64,000 bases of DNA from Gyrodactylus bullatarudis (GCA_012064415.1 SSNU01000204.1:1-64000); one strand, 5' to 3'. Positions 1 through 10,408 are shown, counted from the stretch's first letter. Made by a program: numbers and translations. Notes: generated by a model not told the origin, from the letters alone.

Positions 1-219
1 ATTATATTTAGGTTTAATTGCTTTTTCAAATTAATTTAATCGAAAAATTACTCTCAATTTTCCTAAAATTCTCATTTTTCAATTTTCTTCAATATCTCCC
101 AAACTGAACCCAACTTTTAAATTCTGAAACCAGATTTGGAATCAGCGTGAAATTTTGGATCAAAAACATATGGATCATACCCTATTACTTTTTTGGAAAT
201 TTTTTTTTGACACACAGTG
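1..219. repeat. Truncated arm of a palindromic element
   Basis: This is diverged from one arm of the large palindrome at 11138-12285. Shared words include a block 'gattTggaatcagcgt..aaattttggatca' near 131-165, and a terminal CACACAGTG at 211-219 corresponding to CACGCCGTG of the palindrome. The base triplet after the end is TTA, matching a TWA-type target site. The other arm lies outside the window. Confidence 0.55.
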
Positions 220-222
220 TTA

Positions 223-900
223 TCATTTTCATATAGAAGGTAAAAGAAAAAAATTACAAATATAGTATAATTACTCTTATTATATCGACTTATATGAAAA
301 TAATAGATTAAATGTATCTCAGTGAGGTTTGATGATTTTTATTTTTACATCAACACTAGTATCGAAGTATTTCTAATTTACTATCAGACATTATGTGTTG
401 TGAAAGTGCATAATATTATGCAACCACTTGTTAATCATTTTTTCTTCATATTTTTTTTTCTGAAATAATCACATAATATCAGATATCTCTCATTATGATT
501 TATGTTTTATTTACAAGCCATATGATTGTTTATTATAAAAAAACATTAAAATTAAGGGTTAATTCCAAAGTTGACTCCAAAAAAATTTTTAAGAATCAAA
601 TTTTCAATAGTTACACCTGAGAAAATAATAATTAACGTCATTTTTTTCAAAAAAGAATTCAATGTAAATTTTCATAAATGAGGCCGAAAATTTCGAGTGA
701 AATCAAAAGTAGCATTTACTAACTAATGAATAGTGCAGCATCTATACTTACAAAGGTTACTGGAATTATATCGTTCTAGGTGCTTAGGTAATATATCCCA
801 CAGGAACGTCTTATTTGGTAATGGACTAGCCCATGTCGATGAATGTTACAGCTATCTAATGGATCCCACATAGCATTTAGAAATAATCTAAGAATACATA
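223..900. other. Non-coding AT-rich stretch
   Basis: No supported gene. At about 555-577 there is one end (GGGTTAATTCCAAAG) of the MITE family seen complete at 28255-28761 and 29791-30019; its partner end was not found. Confidence 0.5.
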
Positions 901-933
901 TCTAGTAGACATATACGCGCGTTTCGTCCTCTT

Positions 934-1278
934 TTGGACTCACAAAATCAGAAGAAGTCTCTTGATGAGGAACCCATTTGCAATTCCACTCAAAAAGCTG
1001 CGAGAAAAGTTGTTGAACCAAATTATGAAACAAATGAGCAAGTAGTTGAAACTACGTCTCCAGGTAATCAACTTCAGATGTCATTCTCAGAAACAGTTAC
1101 TGTTTATGAAAATGCACACTCAGACAAGTCAACAACAGTTAATAATCAAATTATGTCTCAACGAGTAATTATCAGTTACAAGCCAATTAATGAAAAGCCT
1201 GCAATTAGAAAAAAGGTAACGAAAAGGAAAAGTTGCAGTGGGCAGTTACAAATAGACTCTTTCCTCACAAAGCGATAA
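934..1278 (+). pseudogene. PLE tail protein fragment, PIP-box-like C-terminus
   Basis: An open frame of 114 residues with no convincing ATG; it is the 3' part of a longer element ORF. It is rich in T, S, K and N. It carries one copy of a module (YENahsDKSTtVnNQI..QrVI) that occurs twice in the copy at 25 kb and once at 4.7 kb on the minus strand. It ends KRKSCSGQLQIDSFLTKR-stop. The GQLQIDSFL end fits Q-x-x-I-x-x-F, close to the PCNA-binding PIP box but with L in place of the last aromatic. No enzymatic domain is visible. Function unknown. Confidence 0.5.
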
Positions 1279-1371
1279 TTACAGTCCCTACCTGTTCTCG
1301 TCAACATCAACTCAAAAGTTGAACCTGATCAACCAACCACAAATTTACTAATTCATTATATAAATATCAAG

Positions 1372-1420
1372 CTGGTGTAAGAGTCTGACGAGATCCGGTG
1401 AAATAAAAGCTTTATAACTA
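1372..1420 (+). ncRNA. Hammerhead ribozyme-like motif, copy 1
   Basis: Core CTGACGA at 1385-1391 (any base is tolerated at position 7), G10.1 at 1392, six-base loop ATCCGG, GAAA at 1400-1403, stem III ATAAA/TTTAT with loop AGC (1403-1415), cleavable base A1416. Stem I pairs ACT (1417-1419) with AGT (1382-1384). CTGGT at 1372-1376 can pair with TCCGG of the loop using one G-U and leaving one mismatch. Type I topology with short stem III is the form known from Penelope elements. Activity is not shown. Confidence 0.65.
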
Positions 1421-1863
1421 CATATTCACTAGTCTTCAAATCCTCTTAATGAATTACTCATTATATAGTTCAATAAATTTTTTCGAAGAAGCCCGGCAAT
1501 AATTCCCACTATATCTTTATCGAGATTAAACTTAAGAAGGATATAGCAGCTAGAAAAGATCATGAAATTTCTTTCATTTTGTTATCAACCATGGAAGAAT
1601 ATCTGAATTGAAGTAGTTTTTACGTTTAAAACTAATTTTATTCTAGTCTTCTTAACCGTCAAATATATACGCTTAACCAAGAAAATTCATAAGTTGAAAA
1701 CCTGAAGCTTTCAAAATTAAATTGAGCATACATCAGTACGAAATTATATACAGAAATACTTCAGGAGCTTATGAATTTTATCTATCTATTATTTCCGGAT
1801 TATTTTTCATATTTACTTTTTATTTATGTTTTTGTAAAATTCTCAATTCATCATTTTTATCAG

Positions 1864-2156
1864 AAGTTAATCTGAATCAAATACAAGGATTCATTTGCTC
1901 CGAGGATTTCAAAGAATTCTATCTCATCGATAATATCGTAACTAATGAAATTAGTAAAAAAATTACATTTTATAAGAAGAAAATCAAAGTTTTCGAAACG
2001 GACTACTTCAGTAATATTAAAAAAATTGAAGATAAAATAATTCTTACATGTAATTTATATAATGAAAAATCCTATAAAATATACTCATCTGAAGAATTAT
2101 TAAATAACTGGTTTGAAACTCTCTCTAGTAAGTTAAAGAGATATTTATATGAATAA
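1864..2156 (+). CDS. Unknown terminal exon, PH-like end
   Basis: A pyrimidine-rich tract and acceptor (tttttatcag, to 1863) open a 293-base frame of 97 residues ending in TAA. The encoded piece is F/Y/K/I-rich, with alternating hydrophobic strands and a closing stretch SSEELLNNWFETLSSKLKRY. That last helix resembles the C-terminal helix of PH or PTB folds. Upstream exons are not identified. The frame stays open further 5' through a hydrophobic stretch (FYLSIISGLFFIFTFYLC), which I take as the T-rich intron end translated, not a membrane segment. It could be a gene remnant. Confidence 0.35.
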
Positions 2157-2790
2157 ATTTCTTATATCAAACAGATATATATTTATATAAACAGATCTCA
2201 TAAAATAGCTTTTGTCTAATACCAAAATATAATATTGGCTATGCAGTCAGTAGCTTTTTAAGAAAGCTCTTGATGAATTTAAGGAATTTATGATTTAATA
2301 CTAAAGACCCGAATCAATGGGTTAATGGCATAGAAGACCTCTATTTTCGAGTGTTAATTGTCAAAACGTGAGATGGGAAAAAGGGGATCTGCTAAACCAT
2401 GACTCAGTAAAAAAGAATATGACGTTGTTTGCTTTAGTGAATAGTGAATCAAATTTTGATTCTGCGGTAGCAATTGTTTGCTGGAGGATAGTTTTGTTCC
2501 TAGACTTTGAGCTTGTGAAAAGAGTTTTTGTATTGAATAAACAAATTTTTATGATTTTTTAAGTTGGTCAGTATTTTTATAGTTCCATCCTAAGATAGAA
2601 ATAATATTTCAAAGCAGAGAAAATAAATTCCAGGCAAAGAAATTTTTTTTTGAAATTGCAACATTATATTATGTAAACTGATATAAATAACATAAATATG
2701 TACAGAGAAATCATAGATGTTCAAAATATAGTTTTTTTTAAAAATCATAAAATCCATAAGCAAGAAGAGACATCCTGGGTTTCTGCGGTA
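2157..2790. other. Non-coding stretch
   Basis: AT-rich. Only short chance open frames, with no homology I can recognise. Confidence 0.4.
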
Positions 2791-4650
2791 GGCACATTCT
2801 CTTAAGGTCCTTCAGCAGAATTAGTCTCTAATACACACTGAATAGGAATTGATTGCAAAGTGTACAACGACAACAAGCCAGGTGCTAAATCAATTCAAAC
2901 TTTTATCTCACAGTCAGAGGTTTAACTTTATTAAATGTAAAAGGTCTCAAAAAGGGGACTTATTCAGTCAAATGTAAATTAGAGTAAAGAAGAGACAAAG
3001 AGTAATCAAGTTAAGTTCTTAAATAAGAGATTATTGATTTTAGATCATAAAGGTTATCACAATCCGAGAGCGTAAATTTAGAGTCTAAAGATCTAAATTG
3101 ATTGAGGAGAAAATGGTACGAGTAGGCTGTGTAACGGAGGGAATAACATTTACGGATTGTTTCGGAGAAAGAGGCGAAATTTTTAATAATGAAAGCCGTT
3201 CTTCTCAACCATATAACCCGAGATTTTAAGACGAGTGGAAGAAGAGAATCTATTAATTACATAGATTAGGGAGTTAATCAAACCAATTTTAGACAAAGGA
3301 GCAATTTTTAAGGAAGCATCCAATTCAAAACCTAGATCAATAGTAGTGTTGACGAACTCACCAGGAAGGTGAAGGTTAGAGTGAAAGGTATCAGGGAGAC
3401 CATTTGGCAAAAGGAGTTTACACTTAGATCTATTGATTTCCAGGCCCATTTTAGAAAGAAAATTTTTGAAGGAATCAAAATAATTATTAATTTTTATAAT
3501 GTCGAGAAAGTTGTTCACATTATAGACAATTTTAATATCATCCGCGTATTTAAAAATCTTACCAACGTTGTCAGGAATTTGGATATCCGACATGCATAAA
3601 TTAAAAAGCAAAGGACCTAAAGAAGAACCTTGAGGAGCGCCTGAGGAAATTTCACAATAAGAACAAGTAAAGGAATTGAATTTAACCGATTGTTTGCGAC
3701 GCGTAAGAAAAAGAATAATCATATTAATAAGAGAATAATCCAAACCTAAACAGATGAGTTTATTGACAATATAAGAGAATTTGAGGCGGTCAAAGACTTT
3801 CGAAAGATCAATAAAATGAATAATAATTAATTTACCGGAAGATTTAAGAGACAACGAAAAATTAAGAAAATCTAGTATATTAAAACATGTACTTTTGGAT
3901 CTAATAAAACCATGTTGAGTAGGATCAGGGAAGGGAAAGGGAAGTGCATCGGAAATTAAGGAGGTGAGAATCTATCAATTATCGAAAGAAAGATATTTAA
4001 AGAGGAGATCGGTCTTAAATCAGAGAAATTTGAATATTTTTTAGACTTGGGGATAGGAGTGATTGTAATGAGGAACCAATCATAAGGGAAACGAAACAAA
4101 GGTTTATAAAATTCGCTAAGTTAGTAAGAAAGCAAGGAGGGAGAGCCTTGATGAGGTTGAAGGAGTTAAAGTTGGAATCAATTCTAGTTTTAGTTTTGGC
4201 CGATTCCATAAGCTCAATAATAAGTGAAGGTGTTATAAAAGACGGAGAGGAGGAACAAGGTAGTAGCTCTATATTTTCAGGCGAATTAAAAGAGGTGACA
4301 AAGTAATTGTTTACTTTTTCACAGAATGAATTATCGTCATTGAATTGAAGTTGCGGAAGATGAGGTAAACGAGTTAGTGAGAACAAGATCCAGAATATTA
4401 TTAAAACGAGTAGGCATAGTAACTATTTGTTTTAAGTTGAATTTTGAAATAAGCATATCATAATTGGCTGGAACTATAGGCTTATTATCAACGGAGGGAA
4501 AATTAAAATCGCCTAAAATGGTTAGACTAGAGAAAGAGTTAGGGATCAAGGAATACAGGCTAGTAATGAGATCATCGTCGTTGACAAAGAATTTACTACC
4601 AAGAGGCGGACGATACAGCACTATAAAGGAAAGTAAACGATTGTTCAAAA
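2790..4650 (-). mobile_element. Degenerate jockey/CR1-type LINE, minus strand
   Basis: Read 5' to 3' on the minus strand. 4648-4337 is the C-terminal part of the endonuclease, with YRPP, DDDLITSLYSLIPN and the signature GDFNFPSVDN. 4386-4015 is the linker before the RT. 3854-3183 is the reverse transcriptase, with FIDLSKVFDRL, SGAPQGSSLGPLLFN and the catalytic KYADDIKI. 3208-3011 is the thumb/C-terminal tail ending LSDCDNLYDLKSIISYL. Frameshifts separate the parts and the endonuclease N-terminus is absent, so the copy is dead. It abuts a PLE fragment at about 4650. Related tails occur at 17560-17840 (+) and 59324-59932 (-). Confidence 0.85.
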
Positions 4651-5340
4651 AATACTTATGATATTTCTACCTCTTTTGCCAACTGCAGGTGCAGCCTTCT
4701 TTGTAGTGTGGAGACTGTTAATTACGGGCTGAGATTTAATTAGATTATCAACTAACGTTGACTTCTCTGGATTTTCACTTTTGTTCTCAGTTGTAATTTT
4801 AACTGGGGCAGAGAATTGGAGATCATTTGGGGGAAACGTAGTTGCAGCTACTTGCTCATTTTGTTCAATTATCACTCCAACTTTGCTTGCATTGGGTTTC
4901 TGGGTGGAACTGCATATTGGGAAATTTTTAAGTAGCTTTGCAGCTCTATCAAGCTTACTTTTGTTTGTAAACCTGCTTTTTCCCGTCAGGCCTAACTTAG
5001 TGGCCAGGATTTTTTGCTTACACAGAATTGGGTTTAACTTTTTTATGAAATGGGATTTGAAAGAATTTCGTCGATGTCATTACTTTCATCAAGAACCAGA
5101 AAGGTATCATCAAGATAGCGCACATACAGGCGGGAAGAACTGATAAGGCCACTCATTTGTCGACTTTCGAGGGAAGCAAAAAACATATCCGCAAGGAGTG
5201 GACCAATCGGACTGCCCATTGCTACACCGTCTGTTTGCTTGAAGTAGTAGCCGGCAAATTTGAAGTCTATGTTTTGAACCGTCATCAAAGTTAATTCGGA
5301 GATAACTTCTGGGGGAATACAATATGCTCATTTCAAACCT
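4645..5340 (-). mobile_element. Penelope-like RT fragment joined to tail module
   Basis: From 5288 downwards the minus strand encodes YYFKQTDGVAMGSPIGPLLAD and then YVRYLDDTFLVLDE. These are the Penelope RT fingers/palm signatures, including the Y-x-DD box. After a frame break near 5043, the same strand (about 5020-4645) encodes LGLTGKSRFTNKSKLDRA, then SSTQKPNASK and NPEKSTLVDNLIKSQPVI. That is the lysine-rich tail module also found at 934 and 24.9 kb. This adjacency is the main evidence that the tail/hammerhead units belong to PLEs. The thumb region is deleted. Confidence 0.75.
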
Positions 5341-5376
5341 CTTGGAATTACGATTTCACGTCATAACCCTGCCAAG

Positions 5377-6110
5377 TTGATTAAACCCTCAATTTTGTCC
5401 AATACTGATGTTAAAAGTGTTATTTCCAAGTGTTGTGCTAAGTTACCATTGTCTTCATTCCACTCTACTCCAATGTCTTCTACTCAAGATATCAATTCCA
5501 GCCAAATGGAAAGAGAAATTTCTATATCATACAAATCAACACTGCTTTCTAAAATTGCCTCAAATAAAAGGACACTCAGGTCTTTCTCATTGTCAAGCTC
5601 GCCTCTTGGATCTCGCAAACGCTTCATGTCAATGCCTCCCAGAATTGATGCTGATCATGGCCATAATTTCGACGACTCCAAGGATATAAATGTTTACCTC
5701 GATTTTTCTAAATCTTATAATCTCTTAAAGTCTGATAATGATGTCCTTGAAGATGTTGTTGGTGTCTCCTCTTTTTGTTCTAAGGCAGTTGACGTTTCTT
5801 CTCGCCGTGCAACTAGTCTTTGTGACCAAAATGCAATTCCATCAGGCAAAGCTGCTACATAAATTCAACAGTCCTTTCTGTGAGGTAAGAGGTTTCTTTT
5901 TATTGAATGTAAGGTCTCTATTGTCTAAGAACTCCTTTACTCATATCTCTAATGTTTTTGCCTCTTATAATCCTCTTATATTTTTTATTACTGAGACCTG
6001 GCTTAAACCTGGTTTGGCTAATTCCATGTTTCATATCAATCGCTATAAATTAATTAGATCAGATAGATTACTTTCTACTGGGGGTAGTGTCTGCCTCAGA
6101 TCTGAATCTC
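5377..6110 (+). pseudogene. LINE ORF1 end and endonuclease start
   Basis: 5377-5862 encodes a serine-rich 161-residue frame of the type that precedes LINE ORF2. A second frame (from about 5860) gives FFLLNVRSLLSKNSFTHISN followed by PLIFFITETWLKP. These are the N-S-L and TETWL signatures of the AP-like endonuclease N-terminus. The frame degenerates after about 6110. Strand is opposite to the LINE at 2790-4650, and this piece supplies the endonuclease portion missing there, so one ancestral element may have been inverted or two copies broken. Confidence 0.6.
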
Positions 6111-6614
6111 TTTTTCTTTGGGCGTCCTCGCTGAGAAATCTTGTCTCGGAATTCCGTTATGCTCGCCGAATTCACACGAGCATTTATTGTTACCAATGTC
6201 AACGTTCCTATATACCTTATTCGAAAGGTCTTGACCAACACGTTAACGGGTGGGAAAACATCCAAGGTCCGTGCAATCCCAAGAATCTTATCGAAAATCT
6301 TTGTGAAAAAATCTGTGTATAACTCATTTGTTTGTACATGTTTGTTTTTGGTCCCAACTCATACAAGGATCTCCTCGAAATGGCTAATTTACATCCCATC
6401 TGGCTTAGAAGAATTGCCTCATCAGTTGCTCTGTACCAGAAAGTTCCAAAACAAAATCACCATTACAGGATTTACAGTTCTACTTACCACCCTTCACCCT
6501 GTGAGGCACAGATTTCAAATTAACCTAGATGCATTTAAAGATAAAAGTATAAAACAGATTGTTTCATTTATTTTTAATTTTGTACCAGATAACCATGACT
6601 ACTTTACAAACTTT

Positions 6615-7030
6615 TTAAAATAAAAATCTTATATATATATAAAGTCTTGAGCGTTCTGTGTAAATGCTTCCGAGCTTTTTCACGAATTGATATAGAAAAT
6701 TGAACGGGTGACAGCCTCTTATGTCTTTTAGGAAACTGGCAATATTCGACGTGAGATTTCCATAGCGGCACTTAGGAAAAACATGTTCTGCCCAATTTGA
6801 AGGATCGATTTCCTCTAAGTAATCAGTCACAGAGGAGTTTTTGAGTCGAATTTGGGCCATTAAGGTCTCAAATTCTTTTTTTTCTGTTGCCCTGGAGGTC
6901 TTGAAAAGCAAGAAATTGACTCTCCTGTTGAAGTTCAGTTGAAATTCGCAGCCATCTTTCTTGCATTTAACACTGTAGAACGAAGAAGTGGTTTTCGCAA
7001 CTCTGTCTAGTGGTGCGGAGGAAGGTTTTT
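6615..7030 (-). pseudogene. MULE-type transposase C-terminal relic
   Basis: The minus frame contains FETLMAQIRLKN, SNWAEHVFPKCRYGNLTSNI and ASFLKDIRGCHPFNFLY. This is the pattern (W-A, RYG-TSN-, R..P) of the region after the catalytic core in Mutator-like transposases. Upstream, CKKDGCEFQLNFN may be the remnant of a cysteine-rich segment. The catalytic DDE residues are not present in the visible piece. A MITE with a 9-bp target duplication (29791-30019), typical of MULEs, could have been moved by a relative. Confidence 0.5.
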
Positions 7031-7521
7031 AGGGGGTTTTGTTGCTATAAGATTGATGGGGGATTATTTATGTAGAGAATCGTAGCCTCATAGGGATTGC
7101 TAATACCTTGGCAACAGGATATCAGGACAAAAACTAAGCAAACTTACATCAAGATAGAGAATTTGAAAAAATTAAAAAATTTCATGACATTTTTCAAAAA
7201 TATTCCAGTGTGTCCCGGCATTTTTCAAAAAAATCGTGGCATTTTTCAAAATACCCCTGTCAACCACTATTATTTCCCTAAATAAACCTACTTAATATCC
7301 ACTTGACTTTCAAATCCTCTAAATGAGTCTTTCATTTGAAACTGAAAAATTTAAACTTAGATATGTTTGCTGAACGAAAAAGTTATATTCTTACAACACA
7401 ATTCCAAGAGTTTACGGACCCAGTAAAAGGAAATAGGAAATTTACTTTTTTTGTCTTTAACATACTTTATGATAAATTTTATATTTTCTTCTAATGGTAC
7501 ATTGTGAACAGGGATGATATG
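7031..7521. other. Non-coding; includes a PLE terminal word
   Basis: No gene. CTTTCAAATCCTCTAAATGA at about 7307-7326 matches the terminal block of the PLE tails at 1435 and 25442, so a short PLE 3' stub may end here. Confidence 0.35.
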
Positions 7522-8365
7522 TTAAACGAAACCGTTTTTTGGATCCGCTATGTTTTTATCTTTGATTCTGTCCACCAAGTTAAATGAATCCTTTAGAGAA
7601 AAACCACATCCTTCTTCCTTCATTGGTGTGAGAATTTCCACCAACCATCTCGCTATTCTATGGGTAGCAGACTGGCTTTGGTCCAAAACCGGTCGGAAAG
7701 GAATTTCTTGATTTCTCTCCTGAAGGTTTATTTTGTGAATTTTGGGAAGGCCATATAAACAATTCGTGTTACTGTTTGAGCTTCTGAGTTTAATGTAAAG
7801 TGTATCATCAATGACCTTGTTTGATAACATTTTTTTCAGCGTCTCTGACCTTCTTTTCAAATATCACAAGTTGATAATCTTTCATTTTTGTTTATTTTTG
7901 ATAAATTTGGAGGAATCGTTAATAATACTGTACATTCCTCTTGATTAGGGCCAAACCTGTTCCTTTGCCTAATTTGGTTCCTTTTCAACCTCTCTAATGC
8001 CAATTTATGCCGTTTTTGAAAAAAAGGGAATTCTACATTCTTACTTTTGTACATATGGCTGTTGAAGACATTTGGAATCTCTCCGCTGGTTCTTCATCTA
8101 GGTCATTAGCGTTGTTTGCTTGTTTGAATAAGGATTCCATACTAAGTTTAGTTTCTAATAAGATATTTCTTTCATTAGGGATACAAAATGAAGGGCCCCG
8201 TAACAATAACTCTTATTCTGTGTGATCAAGATTGATTTCTGTAAAGTTATAAGGATTTTCCGATAAAAGTCTTGTCATATCAATCTCTGAAAAGGATCTT
8301 AAGTTTCTGTTGCGATTTTTTAATGCTAAATTTGATTGGTTAGCTGCTTCATCATCACTAGTCAT
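7522..8365 (-). pseudogene. Penelope-like element, 5' half of ORF
   Basis: An ATG at 8365 starts a minus-strand frame (TSDDEAANQSNLALKN...) that reaches ELLLRGPSFCIPNERNIL, the typical PLE opening, with an in-frame stop just before it. 8054-7857 and 7860-7522 continue in shifted frames to NCLYGLPKIHK and FRPVLDQSQSATHRIARWL, the conserved RT motif 1-2a region. The sequence stops before the RT palm. The palm half lies upstream on this strand (8600-9140), so the two halves are in inverted order relative to an intact ORF. Confidence 0.7.
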
Positions 8366-8525
8366 ATATCATATATGTGATCAGAATTCACCCCACTCTA
8401 GGTTGGGAAATATCAATTATCTCAGAACCCTACCCTAGCTTTATAAATTTTAAGATGTAACCCAACACAACGAGAGATCTGATCAGATCAACTTATATTT
8501 TTTCTTTGTATTTTAATATATATTT

Positions 8526-8578
8526 GGCATGTGAGAGGCTGATGAGTATGCCTGAAATAAAGCGATTATTCCTCCCAC
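8526..8578 (+). ncRNA. Hammerhead ribozyme-like motif, copy 3
   Basis: This is the best-paired copy. GGCAT (8526-8530) is perfectly complementary to ATGCC in loop II (8548-8552). Stem I pairs GTGAGAGG (8531-8538) with CCTCCCAC (8571-8578), 7 of 8 pairs. Core CTGATGA is at 8539-8545, GAAA at 8554-8557, stem III ATAA/TTAT (8557-8569), cleavable base T8570. It lies between two minus-strand PLE halves but on the plus strand, so it is antisense to them and may come from a separate insertion. Confidence 0.65.
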
Positions 8579-8599
8579 TTTCGGCATCCTTTTTTACAA

Positions 8600-9140
8600 T
8601 ATTCTCTCAACGTTCGCTCAACTGACCAATGATATTAAAAATCCTTTCAACACAACCAGGAGAAACTATTTTTTCCAGTCTCCTGAATAAAGATTTCACC
8701 AAGCATTTCTTTCTCGATTCTGGTGAAAATGAGTTGTAATTGAGAAGCTTTCCTGTAAACGTTGACTTTCTGTACAGTTTTCTCATCAAAGAGCCATCTT
8801 TCTTACTGCACAACAGGACTCCTAACAATGGCACCTGATTCTCCTTCTCTACCTCCAACATAAATCGAAATCTAGGATGTACTTCATTGAATACTTTGAG
8901 AACCATGTTCACATTTGTTGTCTATCATCGACGTATCTTCTGTACATTTTGGACGGAGATATGAAAGGGGAACCCATCTTTACAGAATATTGACAATAAG
9001 CGCTCGAATAGCATTGGAGTAATTGGGAATCCTTCAATTCTTTAGAGGTTTTATAAATAATTTCTAATGTTTCCAATAAAGGAACGTTAGTAAATAATGA
9101 TGAAACGTCTAACGACACCATTCTGTTTTCTTTCATGTCT
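8600..9140 (-). pseudogene. Penelope-like element, RT palm and thumb half
   Basis: 9136-8909 encodes MVSLDVSSLFTNVPLLETLE (RT motif A region), then, after an internal deletion, MGSPFISPSKMYRRYVDD (motifs B/C, Y-V-DD). 8912-8607 continues with VHPRFRFMLEVEKENQVPLL and LYRKSTFTGKLLNYNSFSPE, the PLE thumb. Frames are shifted, so it is inactive. No GIY-YIG nuclease is recognisable. Confidence 0.75.
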
Positions 9141-9282
9141 TTGGTAATTTCAACAAAATCAAAAGAATCTTTGAGTGAATACTTTATTTCGAATTAGGCT
9201 TAGAATACCCACTTTGCAACCACTATATATTTAAACTGTAATATAAATAAACACAGAAATCTTCATTAAACTTTTTTTCTAG

Positions 9283-10408
9283 AAATTAATTTCAATGCGT
9301 ATGTTCAAGACTACAAAGATAAGAAATCTGTACACTATTTTGACAAAGGACGCATCGAAGGATATCATTTTGCTTTATATAAAGGAAATTATGAGGAATT
9401 TGTTGATACCATTCTATACTCATTTTACAAATCTGATATAGAGAGTTTTTATAATGTTTCTAAGCTTATTGTTATGAAGGACTTCACTCAATATACATTT
9501 AAAATAGAAGGAACGTCGGCAGATATTTCTTCAGATTTAAGCTCATATGTCTTGAAAACAATCGGTAATATTTTTTATGAAATAAATATAATCTACCTTT
9601 TTCTTGATTGATTTTTAAAATATATTATTGAATCTAGATATAAAACTGATGAAATCGTTAAAATGAAAGATTCTAGTCTTATCTATTTTTTTGAATTTAA
9701 TATCCAGATAGGCTTCATCCTGTTAAGGGATGTGCAAAATACAACGAAAAGCAGTTCAATAAAGTTGAGGTTTTTGGAAGAAGGTGTCGACTTTATAATA
9801 ATGATATTTTAATAAAAGAAATAAACCTCAAAAATGTGAAATCAAGATCAGAATATACGAATTCAGTTTTAAAATTATTGGACAATAAAGTATATTTGTT
9901 TTATGGAGAAGACGATCTAGAAAGTGGTCTCATTGAATCATATAATGTTCCATTTATGTACAGTATAATTCTACCGGCAGTAAGTGAGTATAAAAAATGT
10001 TCTATTGATTGTTAATTTTCATTTTATTTGAACGAACATGTCGATTTGAAGAAAAAAATATAACAGATGAAAAGAATTCCACATAACTCATTTTGCATAT
10101 TGGGCTGTGTGCAATACATAATATTTTATTCCGACGTAAATTGTCTGAACCATACAGGAAAAAACTCAGTCTACCTTCCGAATCAATTATGGTTCGAAGA
10201 GATATCAAAAGCATTCTACTCATCAAATAGTGCCTCACTCCTCAAAGTCATAATAGACTCCGTGATCGATACAGAATACAAGGAGAAATCGAAAAATCTA
10301 GCAATCTTCACGAGAAGCAAAATATTATTGGAAAAATTACCAAATATCATAAGAAGAATAAGTTTATTTGAATTCAAGAAAGAAATTAACTCGAGATTCC
10401 TTAACTAA
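9283..10408 (+). CDS. Three-exon unknown gene, 3' part
   Basis: Three exons with canonical sites and matching phases: 9283-9564 (acceptor ttttttctag, donor gtaata, 2+93 codons+1), 9708-9979 (acceptor atccag, 2+90 codons, donor gtaagt), 10067-10408 (acceptor ataacag, 113 codons plus stop). The encoded part is about 297 residues, rich in Y, F, K and N, with no membrane segment or catalytic motif that I recognise. Segments such as VYLFYGEDDLESGLIESYNV and LFEFKKEINSRFLN look like a folded intracellular protein. The 5' exons are not found; PLE debris lies immediately upstream. The phase agreement argues for a genuine spliced gene or a fresh remnant of one. Confidence 0.45.

Larger units (their letters stand above)
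901..1455 (+). mobile_element. 3' end of a Penelope-like element
   Basis: This fragment contains the end of a lysine-rich reading frame (934-1278), a TATAAAT at 1359-1365, a hammerhead-like RNA motif (1372-1420) that includes an AATAAA, and a terminal CTTCAAATCCTCT block (1435-1447). The same order recurs at 24895-25470 and, decayed, at 10690-10860. It is assigned to PLEs because the same protein module follows a PLE reverse transcriptase at 4645-5340. The 5' part is missing. Confidence 0.6.

Noticed and set aside
1774..1863. Membrane segment in the first unknown exon
   Set aside because: The hydrophobic run is translated from the pyrimidine-rich end of an apparent intron preceding the acceptor at 1863.
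2368..2562. Small gene
   Set aside because: Short frame in AT-rich DNA with no recognisable features and no splice context.
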